Of a DNA stretch of 64,000 bases, positions 53,761 through 62,653 are shown piece after piece (the first letter of the stretch is position 1; the number at the start of each line of letters is the position of its first letter). The translations under genes and the position numbers were made by a program. Under the pieces are notes generated by a model. It saw only the letters and a list, made by a program, of their open reading frames with translations. It ran no database searches and was not told where the DNA came from. Source of the stretch: Lachnospiraceae bacterium (lineage in GTDB: Bacteria; Bacillota; Clostridia; Lachnospirales; Lachnospiraceae); the NCBI GenBank assembly GCA_029068555.1, contig JAIECJ010000149.1, positions 1 to 64,000 on the forward strand, in the 5' to 3' direction.

Positions 53761-56259
53761 ATGACAAAGGCAAACAAAATCATTTCCATAAAGATAAAGC
53801 TGCTTGGAATTATCCTGCCGGTCATTGTTGTAATTATGCTTGTTCTGACAGGGTTATCCTACTATGTATCCAAAAATGTCATCAAGGCAGACGCCCATAA
53901 TCTTTTGCAGACGTCGGTGGAGAGCCAGGCAGCTGCGATAGAGGCATGGCTGAACCAGAATCTCGTATCAATAAGTGTCGCAAAGCAGGCGATTGAGCAG
54001 ATGGGCTTGGATGAGAAGCAGATGCAGGATTTTCTGGATTCATATTATGACTACGACAGCAATTACACGGATGGATTTTATGTGGCTGATATGAGGGGAA
54101 CAGTTTTCAGGGCAAAGCCCGTAAAGAGTGTCGAGCTGCGTGCGGCAGGCGCGGACGGAAACTATCTCAACAATGGGGATTTTTCGATTGGTGAAAGTCT
54201 GGAAGACGATGCGGACTGGATGTTTTTTACAGCATTGGAGGGTGATGCGCAGGCGCAGATAAAGGACGGCGAAACGGTTATTGACATTTTGAACGAGGGG
54301 ACAGTGGACTATAGCGTACAGTATGTACAGCCGAATGTACCACTGAAAAAGGATGCAGTCTATCAGGTGCGCTTTGATGCTTATGCGGACGAGGCAAGAA
54401 CGATAAAAGTCAGCGTCACGGCGCCGGACAGAGATTACCAGCGCTATCTCGCAGACACTGTTGTGGATCTCACAACGGAAAAGCAGACATTTACCTATGA
54501 GTTTACCATGACAGACTATGATGATGCAAACGGGCGTATGGAGTTTAATCTGGGTGCGGCTGGATCGACTGCGGGTGTGAAAATCAGCAATGTGTCAATC
54601 AAAATGACGTCACAGCCGTCTGAGAAAGGGGACAATGGGGATTCGCCCAATGTCGATGTGAAGCAGACAGAGTGGTTCAAGGATGGTCTGACAAGGGTAA
54701 ATGTTGGATTTACGGATGCATATACTAACGAGGAAGGAAAACCAGTCATCAGTGTGTGCGGTATGCTGCGTACAGAGTTAAATGACATTCGTGTCATTTC
54801 TATGGATTTGTCACTGGATAAGGTCAGTGTTTATGTCAATAGCTTTGTGAAAATGAAAGAGGCGGAATCACTTCTTGTAAATGCCAATGACTGCACTATA
54901 CTGGCGTCGCGTGACAACGATTTGATTTCCAAAAAGTTAGACGGGCTAGGCAGCAGTTTTATGAAGAATGTGGAGGAAAAAATTTTAGCGGACGAGACAG
55001 ATTTGGTGGAAATGGACGGAAACATTACAGTATTTCAGGAGATAGCTGGTACGGACTGGGTGCTGGTTTCCTATGTTCCGGCAGAAACGGTATATCATGA
55101 CCTTAACGGCATCAGGATAATTATGATTGCTTTCAGTGTCATATCAATACTGGCGTTGACTGTATTAATTGAAAGGATTGTCCACGTTGTAATTAGTCCG
55201 GTGAAGAAACTTACCGAGGTTATTAAAAACATGACCGAGGGAGACTTCGCAGTGTACAAGGCTCCAAAGAACAATGACGAAATCGGTGTGATGAGCCGCT
55301 GTGTCGAGAAATTTATTGTCACAATGCGCACCATGATTCTTTCTATAGATAATGTGTCGCATAAACTGCATGACCAGGCAGATGGCAGCAAGGATGTATC
55401 AGTTCATATGTTTGATGCTTCCAAAAAGCAGAATCAGTCGATGAAAAACCTGAATGCGACAGTTGAGCAGCTTTCGCTGTCTGTCGGTGAAATAGCCCAG
55501 AGTGCGACGACACTGGCTGCGTTTGTGGCAGAGACAAAACAAGACGGAAATGGAATGAGCGACAAGATGTCTAAAACGGTTGCCATTTCCAAGGAAGGAA
55601 AAGTAGTCATGCAGGATGTGGGGACAGCGATGCAGCGTATTGACAGCTCTGTTAGAAAGCTGCAGCAGGCAATTGATGAAGTCGGGAATGTGTCAGGCGA
55701 GATAACTGATATTACACAGGTAATCGGTGAGATTGCAGATGAGACAAACCTGCTGTCACTGAATGCATCCATCGAGGCGGCGCGTGCCGGTGAAGCCGGG
55801 AGAGGGTTTGCGGTGGTGGCGTCGGAAATTGCAAAGCTTGCACAGACATGCATGGAGTCTGTACAGAATATTGACAAGCTTGTTTTGGAGATACAGACAT
55901 TAATCAGTGATGTCATCACACAGGCAAACAGCAGTGTTGAAAGTATCAGTGGCAGCAGTGCCCTGATTGGGAACGCAGTGGTGACCTTTGACACTATTTT
56001 TGAGAACATCATGGCAGTCGGCGGACTGGTTCAGAATATGATGCATAAGGTTGACAAGGTAGAGGATGTTGCCCGGAATGTAGCTGCAATTTCGGAGGAG
56101 CAGGCGGCAAGCTCTGAGGAGATACTCCGGTCTTCGGATGTGTTGGTTGAGCAGGCGGACGGACTGATGGCAAATAGCGAGACTGTGGCAAGGGAATCAG
56201 AGGAACTTACAACTTCTGCAGAAGAACTGGAGACGCAGATTAAGACTTTCAAGGTATAG
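53761..56259 (+). CDS. Chemoreceptor with a CBM4/9-type carbohydrate-binding module inserted in its dCache sensor
   Basis: The 832 residues read: membrane helix (14-36), first part of a dCache sensor up to [13 protein letters not shown] (37-120), an inserted CBM4/9-like module (about 134-286), and the rest of the dCache domain from [14 protein letters not shown] (about 300-450). A second membrane helix ([18 protein letters not shown]), HAMP and the signalling domain with tip [20 protein letters not shown] follow. The insert starts NYLNNGDF and contains [19 protein letters not shown] and DANGR, all found at equivalent places in the CBM of the neighbouring GH16 enzyme (59340-59790). It should bind carbohydrate outside the cell and signal to the flagellar motor. 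GCGGAGG precedes the ATG. Confidence 0.9.
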   Translation: MTKANKIISIKIKLLGIILPVIVVIMLVLTGLSYYVSKNVIKADAHNLLQTSVESQAAAIEAWLNQNLVSISVAKQAIEQMGLDEKQMQDFLDSYYDYDSNYTDGFYVADMRGTVFRAKPVKSVELRAAGADGNYLNNGDFSIGESLEDDADWMFFTALEGDAQAQIKDGETVIDILNEGTVDYSVQYVQPNVPLKKDAVYQVRFDAYADEARTIKVSVTAPDRDYQRYLADTVVDLTTEKQTFTYEFTMTDYDDANGRMEFNLGAAGSTAGVKISNVSIKMTSQPSEKGDNGDSPNVDVKQTEWFKDGLTRVNVGFTDAYTNEEGKPVISVCGMLRTELNDIRVISMDLSLDKVSVYVNSFVKMKEAESLLVNANDCTILASRDNDLISKKLDGLGSSFMKNVEEKILADETDLVEMDGNITVFQEIAGTDWVLVSYVPAETVYHDLNGIRIIMIAFSVISILALTVLIERIVHVVISPVKKLTEVIKNMTEGDFAVYKAPKNNDEIGVMSRCVEKFIVTMRTMILSIDNVSHKLHDQADGSKDVSVHMFDASKKQNQSMKNLNATVEQLSLSVGEIAQSATTLAAFVAETKQDGNGMSDKMSKTVAISKEGKVVMQDVGTAMQRIDSSVRKLQQAIDEVGNVSGEITDITQVIGEIADETNLLSLNASIEAARAGEAGRGFAVVASEIAKLAQTCMESVQNIDKLVLEIQTLISDVITQANSSVESISGSSALIGNAVVTFDTIFENIMAVGGLVQNMMHKVDKVEDVARNVAAISEEQAASSEEILRSSDVLVEQADGLMANSETVARESEELTTSAEELETQIKTFKV

Positions 56260-56315
56260 ATTTTTGCACAGAGAGACAGGAGGTGGAAAAACGAGACATA
56301 TTTCATAGAGGTAAC

Positions 56316-56385
56316 GTAACTGTTCAGTAGGTCTGCGCATTTACTGCGCTGACCGTAAGAAAATGTAAATTTACTGAATAGTTAC
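56316..56385. repeat. 70-bp miniature inverted-repeat element of a second type
   Basis: The ends GTAACTGTTCAGTA and TACTGAATAGTTAC are inverted repeats with one mismatch. An 8-bp direct repeat GAGGTAAC flanks it exactly (56308-56315 and 56386-56393). The first 11 bases differ in one position from the end GTTACTGTTCA of the 143-bp element, so one transposase may move both. It lies between the chemoreceptor and GH16 genes and can fold into a hairpin. Confidence 0.75.
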
Positions 56386-56444
56386 GAGGTAACTTGTAAT
56401 AAGGAGCTGCAGCAGTTCCTAAAATGAATCAGTAAGAAAGGAAG

Positions 56445-59400
56445 ATGCGGGTGAAAAAGAAAGTACATAGGTCAATAAAGGGATTGATGCTGGCAGTTAT
56501 GCTCACGCTTTTTGCAGGGAGTATTGCCGTATCGGCGGAAAACATCTTCTCCATCAATTTTGACAGTTATACAGTAAATATCGGAGACGAGGATAAGTTG
56601 GAGCTTCAGATTGAGAATCTGCCGGAAAATAAGAAAACAAAGTGGGTTTCATGGAATGAAAATGTGGCAGCGGTAGATCAGGTGGGAGAAACCGGTGTCG
56701 TGACAGCGATTAGAAAAGGGAAAGCGATTATCTCATCGGGAGTTGGTTTTCCGCGTGAGACATGCGTTGTCACAGTAGTGGAGCCAAGTATTAAGCTGAA
56801 TAAAGCAGCTGCGACAATATATTGTGCGCCTTCTGCAAGTGGGAAGAAAAATGAACTTAGAGGAGAGACAGTTCAACTAAAAGCAAATGTGAAGGGCGCT
56901 GACAAGGCGGTGGAATGGAGCAGCAGCGATAAGAAGATTGCCGTTGTGAACCAAAATGGTCTTGTGACTGCAAAAGGCGCGGGAAATGTAGTGATCACTG
57001 CCGCTGCAAACGGACAGGAAGCCAAATGTATAATTGCGGTGAAAGAGACGAACATTACGCTGAACATGGATGTTATGCGGCTGAGCACGAAAGGCACAGG
57101 AAGTTCGGTAAAGCTTGTGCCGACAGTTGTTGGTGCGAACCAGAAAATAACATGGAAAAGCAACAACACAAAGGTTGCGACAGTGAGCGGAGGTAAGGTA
57201 ACCGGAAAGAAAACAGGATTGACATGGGTTACGGCTTCGGCAAACGGCGTTCAAAAGGGATGCCTTGTTATCGTGGAAGAAGGGCTGATTTCTATTGATG
57301 AGGAACAGGTGCGGCTTTATGCGACAGGATCAACTCCCGAGACAACGCAGTATGAGACAAAACAGCTGAAAACAAATGCTGCAAAAACGGATACCGTGCA
57401 ATGGAGCAGCAGCGACGAGAATATTGCTGTCGTTCAAAACGGACTAGTTACGGCAAAGGGCGTAGGAACCGCAGTCATAACTGCAGAGTGCAGCGGAAAA
57501 AAAGATACCTGTAAGGTGGAAGTAATAGATACAGCTATTGATATAAAAGAGAATGTTGTTCATTTGAAGACAAAGGGGGCTGCCAGAACATATACAGTTG
57601 ACTTTCGCGTAACCGGACGGAAAAATGCGGTCAAATGGACAAGCTCAGACACTAAAGTGGCCTCGGTGAGCAAGGGAAAAATTACAGCGAAAAAGGAAGG
57701 AACAGCAACGATTACCGCAGAGGCAAACGGTGTCAAAGACACTGTGATGGTAACTGTGAAGGCGTTTGATCCTACGATAACCCTGAACCAGAGCGAATAT
57801 ACGCTTTACACGAAGGGCAAAGGAAACACAGTTACACTGAAGGCTGTGGTGGATGGAGCAAACAAAAAGGTTGCCTGGAACAGCAGTAATAAAAACGTGG
57901 CAGTTGTATCGGAAAAGGGAAAAGTAACGATACCTTCCGGTAATGATGCGGTTGATGGGAGAACACTGATTACTGCCACTGCAAACGGTGTGACGGCAAA
58001 ATGCTGGATACGGGTAAGGGAAACAAGAGTCATTCCGGAAAAGAATTATTACTTGTTGAATATCGGAAAGAAAGATAGAATAGATGTTGACATAGTCGGA
58101 GCAGACCAGTCTGTGAAGTACAAGTCAACAGATACAAAAGTTGTAACAGTGGATAGTAAAGGAAATATTACAGGCAAAAAGAACGGAACGGCATATATCG
58201 AAGTGAAGGCAAATAATGTGACCAGAAAATGTCAGGTGACAGTAACAGACTGTACGGAACATGAGTGGGAGCCTGTGACAGAGGTGGACAGGGAAAAGGA
58301 TGACAGGGAAGCTGATTGTGAAGAGAGCGGTCTGACCACATCTGTCTGCAAAAAATGCGGCGGAAAGGAACAGCAGGTCACACTGCCTCTGGGTCATAAG
58401 TTCGGAAGATGGACTGTGGAAGCCAAGGCGACAGAGAATGCAGCAGGTCTGGAAAAGCAGGTGTGCAGCAGGTGCGGTGCGGAAAATACCAGAAGCATTC
58501 CTGTGAAAAACAAGACGGAAGCTGCAGATGCATATAAGCTTGTGTGGGAAGATGATTTTAAAGGCGACAAGCTTGATACCAGTGTCTGGAATTATGAAAT
58601 CCATGATCCTGGCTGGGTGAATGCTGAGCTGCAGGCGTATGTCGATTCTGACAAAAACACTTATGTAAAGGATGGCAAGCTTTATATCCAGGCACTCAAG
58701 GAAGTGAAAGACGGCAAGGCATACTATACATCAGGAAGAATCAACACAAAGGGAAAGAAAAATTACCAGTATGGAAGATTTGAAGTAAGCGCTAAGGTTC
58801 CAAGCGGAAAGGGATTTTTACCTGCTTTCTGGATGATGCCGGAAGACGAAGGTTACTATGGACAGTGGCCGAAGTGCGGAGAGATTGACGTGATGGAGGT
58901 TCATGGAAGCGCGCTTTCCACGACATACGGAACCCTTCATTTCGGGGAACCGCATACGCAGAAGCAGGGGAGCTATACACTGCCGGAGGGGCAGACAAAT
59001 TTTGGGGAAGATTTTCATGTATTTGCCTGTGAATGGGATCCGGGCGAGTTTCGATTCTATGTGGATGACATACTGTTTTATACAGTGAATGACTGGTTTA
59101 CCCAAAAAACAGGATTTGGGAAAGTTGCTTATCCTGCGCCATATGACCAGCCGTTTTATATGATACTGAACTTGGCTGTCGGCGGCAGCTGGGTAGGATA
59201 TCCGGACGATAATGATGTATTTGAAGAAAATGCCCAGTTTGTCATTGATTACGTCAGGGTATATCAGAAAGACAGCTATGATACGGATGTTGACAAGCCG
59301 GAAAACGAGGTGATGCTCAGAGATCCGGACGAGACAGGAAATTATATTATCAATGGTGATTTTGCAAAAGCAGAAGACTTGACCAGAGAGGATGCGAACT

Positions 59401-62400
59401 GGCAGCTGCTTCTTGCCAATGGCGGAGCTGCCACAGCAGAGATTTCGGATAATGCGCTGCATATTACATCAACAAATGCAGGAACAGTGAATTATGGTGT
59501 GCAGGTTGTACAGGCAAATCTGCCGATGGAGAACGGCGCCAAGTATAAACTGACCTACGATGCATATGCGGACGAAGCACGCACGATGATTACAGGGATA
59601 TCGGCTCCCGACAGGGGATATATCCGTTATCTGAACGATGCAACTGTCAATCTGACGACAGAAAAGCAGTCGTATGAGCACATTTTTGATATGACTGGAG
59701 ACAGTGATGCAAATGGCAGGGTAGAATTTAATCTTGGAAATCAAGGGTCTGTTGCGAAAGTCCACATCAGCAATGTGCGGCTGGCAAAGGAAGGCGATGC
59801 CGAGAAAGAGGAAAAAGGCGTACTGCCGGATGGCAATTATGTTTATAACGGGCAGTTTAATGAGGGCAATGAGCCGGGCAGACTACGCCTTGCGTATTGG
59901 GACTGGGATACCAGACAGTGCAAAGGCACAAGTGTATCTGTCACAAATGACAGCATACGCGAATTAAAGGTCGTTGTGCCGGAATCCGTGAAGGGTCTCG
60001 ATAAGGTAACTGTATATCAGGAGGACATTGCGATTGCTGGCGGGAAGAAATACATTCTTAGCTTTGACGCCTATGCGGACAGGGATAAGACGATACAGAC
60101 TACAGTGGCAGGAAAAACTTTTGCGAGTGACTTGACGACAGGTAAGACGGGTTACAAATATGAGTTTGAGACACCCGCAGATTTAAACGGAAGTGCAATC
60201 TGTTTCCTGCTTGGAACTCCAGGCACGACATATATTGACAATGTGTGTGTCCGGGAAGACTGCATGATTGTTAACGGAGATTTTTCCAACGGATTACTGG
60301 GCTATGAGGTGTACGTGAATGATGCGGCAAAGGTTCCGGATTATATTGTGGACTCTCTTAATGAAAAGGATGCATTATCCATGGATATCGCTGACACTGG
60401 TGATCAGGATTGGTATATTCAGTTAAAACAGAGCGGCATTCAGCTCGAAAAGGATAAATGGTATAAGCTTTCGTTTGACGCCAAGTCAACCGTAGACAGG
60501 GAGATTATGTATGCGCTGCAGAGAGACGGCACAAGCGACGATAACTGGACGCCTTACTCCGGACAGCCAAAGGCAGCATTGACCGCAGAATTCCAGAGAT
60601 TTGAAAGAGTGTTCAAAATGAGCTATGACACAGATCCGAATACAGTCCTTAGTATATCTATGGGCGCTGTCGGCGGAAATCAAATATCTCAAAAACACAC
60701 AGTGGTAATTGATAATATTAGTCTGGAAGAGACAGAACCACAGGAAGAACCGCCTGTAGAGACAGGTAAGAACCTGATTGCAAACGGTGACTTTGCGGCA
60801 GGTGAAGAACACTGGGTAAAAGAAATAGGAGGAACAGCCGCAGCACAAGTAAGTTTTGCAGATGAAAAGGCAGTGTTCGACATTGCGGATGTTGGCGAAA
60901 ATGACTGGGATATTAAGCTTCGGCACGAAGAACTTTTGCAGCTGGAAAAAGGTGCAAAATATCAGGTTAAGATGAAGATAAAGTCTACGGCTGCAAGGAC
61001 AGTTAAGTATTCCTTCATGACGCCGCAGTATGCATGGTATGGCGGAGAGGATCTTCAACTGGATGCAGATGTAATAAAAGAAGTAGATTATGAGATGACG
61101 GTAGGAGAAGATCTTGACACAAGCAGTGAGATTACATTTGCAATCTCTATGGGCAAGATTGAGGGGAAAGACACACCGGTATCTATCATCGAAATTGATG
61201 ACATCAGTGTCATAAAAATGAGCGGAGATTCAGAGACACCGGAAGATCCAACTGAAACAAACCTGATAAAGAACGGGGATTTTGCAGACGGTAAGGAACC
61301 ATGGACGGATTATGTGGATAATGCCGCATCTGCGAAAACAGCGTTTACGGGAAATAAGGCGCGGTACGAAATCACCAACACCGGAACAGCAGACTGGAAT
61401 ATCCAGCTCAAGCAGGAGGGTCTGGCGATGGAAAAGGGAGCAAAATATAAAGTAAACTTTAAGATAGCTTCCTCGGTGGACAGACAGGTAAGAGTCGCAA
61501 TTATGGGAACAGGCGATGCATGGTGCGCCGGAGCAGACATTGACCTGACCAGAAATAAGCTGAAATCATTCAGCCAGATTATGACACTGGGAGAAAATTA
61601 TACAGAAGGAACAGTTGCATTCCAGATATCTATGGGCAAGCTTGGAGAGACAGAGCTGGAAGCACATGCGATTGAGATTTCGGCTATCAGCATTACGAAG
61701 GTTGATGATGATGCAGCGGCAGATGAAGTGGCAGACGAGGATACGGAAATAGCGCCGCCGGCCGGAGGTGACGAACCTGAACCAGAGGAGCCGCAGCCGA
61801 CGACTCCGGAAAATCTGATAAAGAACGGGGATTTTGCAGACGGTAAGGAACCATGGACGGATTATGTGGATAATGCCGCATCTGCGAAAACAGCGTTTAC
61901 GGGAAATAAGGCGCGGTACGAAATCACCAACACCGGAACAGCAGACTGGAATATCCAGCTCAAGCAGGAGGGTCTGGCGATGGAAAAGGGAGCAAAATAT
62001 AAAGTAAACTTTAAGATAGCTTCCTCGGTGGACAGACAGGTAAGAGTCGCAATTATGGGAACAGGCGATGCATGGTGCGCCGGAGCAGACATTGACCTGA
62101 CCAGAAATAAGCTGAAATCATTCAGCCAGATTATGACACTGGGAGAAAATTATACAGAAGGAACAGTTGCATTCCAGATATCTATGGGCAAGCTTGGAGA
62201 GACAGAGCTGGAAGCACATGCGATTGAGATTTCGGCTATCAGCATTACGAAGGTTGATGATGATACAGCGGCGGATGAAGTGGCAGACGAGGATACGGAA
62301 ATAGCGCCGCCGGCCGGAGGTGACGAACCTGAACCAGAAGCTGCCGCTGATGACAACAAAAATGCAGAATCAGAGTATGAGGAGCAGAAGACTGCCGGGC

Positions 62401-62555
62401 AGGAGTCAGATGAGCCGCAATCGGCTGAAACCGAGGAATCAGACGAGACCCAGTCTAATAAGACTGAGGAATCAGACGAGATCGAATCGACCGAAACCGA
62501 GGAATCAAAAGAAACAGAATCCATTGAAACAGAGGAAACAGAGGATTCAGAATAA
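56445..62555 (+). CDS. Giant secreted GH16 endo-beta-glucanase (laminarinase/lichenase type)
   Basis: The 2036 residues read: signal peptide (1-30); about seven Big2-like repeats (33-600) with the recurrent W-S-S-x-N/D-x-K-x-A-x-V pattern; a cysteine-containing zinc-ribbon-like segment (603-691); GH16 catalytic domain (698-944) with the E-x-D-x-x-E motif at E813, D815 and E818; six CBM4/9-like modules (966-1116, 1129-1272, 1274-1432, 1443-1592, 1606-1756, 1790-1940); and an acidic S/T/E tail. The motif with a bulge residue (GEIDVMEVHG) is that of beta-1,3- or mixed-linkage glucanases. No LPXTG or SLH anchor is visible. The start is ATG 56445 or GTG 56451; the latter is better spaced from AAAGGA. 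The last two modules are a recent tandem duplication. Confidence 0.9.
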   Translation: MRVKKKVHRSIKGLMLAVMLTLFAGSIAVSAENIFSINFDSYTVNIGDEDKLELQIENLPENKKTKWVSWNENVAAVDQVGETGVVTAIRKGKAIISSGVGFPRETCVVTVVEPSIKLNKAAATIYCAPSASGKKNELRGETVQLKANVKGADKAVEWSSSDKKIAVVNQNGLVTAKGAGNVVITAAANGQEAKCIIAVKETNITLNMDVMRLSTKGTGSSVKLVPTVVGANQKITWKSNNTKVATVSGGKVTGKKTGLTWVTASANGVQKGCLVIVEEGLISIDEEQVRLYATGSTPETTQYETKQLKTNAAKTDTVQWSSSDENIAVVQNGLVTAKGVGTAVITAECSGKKDTCKVEVIDTAIDIKENVVHLKTKGAARTYTVDFRVTGRKNAVKWTSSDTKVASVSKGKITAKKEGTATITAEANGVKDTVMVTVKAFDPTITLNQSEYTLYTKGKGNTVTLKAVVDGANKKVAWNSSNKNVAVVSEKGKVTIPSGNDAVDGRTLITATANGVTAKCWIRVRETRVIPEKNYYLLNIGKKDRIDVDIVGADQSVKYKSTDTKVVTVDSKGNITGKKNGTAYIEVKANNVTRKCQVTVTDCTEHEWEPVTEVDREKDDREADCEESGLTTSVCKKCGGKEQQVTLPLGHKFGRWTVEAKATENAAGLEKQVCSRCGAENTRSIPVKNKTEAADAYKLVWEDDFKGDKLDTSVWNYEIHDPGWVNAELQAYVDSDKNTYVKDGKLYIQALKEVKDGKAYYTSGRINTKGKKNYQYGRFEVSAKVPSGKGFLPAFWMMPEDEGYYGQWPKCGEIDVMEVHGSALSTTYGTLHFGEPHTQKQGSYTLPEGQTNFGEDFHVFACEWDPGEFRFYVDDILFYTVNDWFTQKTGFGKVAYPAPYDQPFYMILNLAVGGSWVGYPDDNDVFEENAQFVIDYVRVYQKDSYDTDVDKPENEVMLRDPDETGNYIINGDFAKAEDLTREDANWQLLLANGGAATAEISDNALHITSTNAGTVNYGVQVVQANLPMENGAKYKLTYDAYADEARTMITGISAPDRGYIRYLNDATVNLTTEKQSYEHIFDMTGDSDANGRVEFNLGNQGSVAKVHISNVRLAKEGDAEKEEKGVLPDGNYVYNGQFNEGNEPGRLRLAYWDWDTRQCKGTSVSVTNDSIRELKVVVPESVKGLDKVTVYQEDIAIAGGKKYILSFDAYADRDKTIQTTVAGKTFASDLTTGKTGYKYEFETPADLNGSAICFLLGTPGTTYIDNVCVREDCMIVNGDFSNGLLGYEVYVNDAAKVPDYIVDSLNEKDALSMDIADTGDQDWYIQLKQSGIQLEKDKWYKLSFDAKSTVDREIMYALQRDGTSDDNWTPYSGQPKAALTAEFQRFERVFKMSYDTDPNTVLSISMGAVGGNQISQKHTVVIDNISLEETEPQEEPPVETGKNLIANGDFAAGEEHWVKEIGGTAAAQVSFADEKAVFDIADVGENDWDIKLRHEELLQLEKGAKYQVKMKIKSTAARTVKYSFMTPQYAWYGGEDLQLDADVIKEVDYEMTVGEDLDTSSEITFAISMGKIEGKDTPVSIIEIDDISVIKMSGDSETPEDPTETNLIKNGDFADGKEPWTDYVDNAASAKTAFTGNKARYEITNTGTADWNIQLKQEGLAMEKGAKYKVNFKIASSVDRQVRVAIMGTGDAWCAGADIDLTRNKLKSFSQIMTLGENYTEGTVAFQISMGKLGETELEAHAIEISAISITKVDDDAAADEVADEDTEIAPPAGGDEPEPEEPQPTTPENLIKNGDFADGKEPWTDYVDNAASAKTAFTGNKARYEITNTGTADWNIQLKQEGLAMEKGAKYKVNFKIASSVDRQVRVAIMGTGDAWCAGADIDLTRNKLKSFSQIMTLGENYTEGTVAFQISMGKLGETELEAHAIEISAISITKVDDDTAADEVADEDTEIAPPAGGDEPEPEAAADDNKNAESEYEEQKTAGQESDEPQSAETEESDETQSNKTEESDEIESTETEESKETESIETEETEDSE
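61263..62338 (+). repeat. 552-bp tandem duplication inside the GH16 gene
   Basis: Positions 61263-61786 and 61815-62338 match over 524 bp with only two differences, at an offset of 552 bp. The unit encodes one CBM4/9-like module plus the acidic DEDTEIAPPAGGDEPEPE linker. The protein copies differ at one residue of the linker. Short-read assemblies could collapse this region. Confidence 0.95.
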
Positions 62556-62653
62556 ACAGGTTCCATCAAAAACAAGGAATCGCGGAACTGACAGATGCGG
62601 TGGAAACACGAAAAAGCGAAAAAATGTCTGCCTGAATCAAGAGGAGAACACAG

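Noticed and set aside
61310-62092. Two identical 76-codon antisense frames in the GH16 gene
   Set aside because: They are a by-product of the tandem duplication and lie opposite the coding frame.
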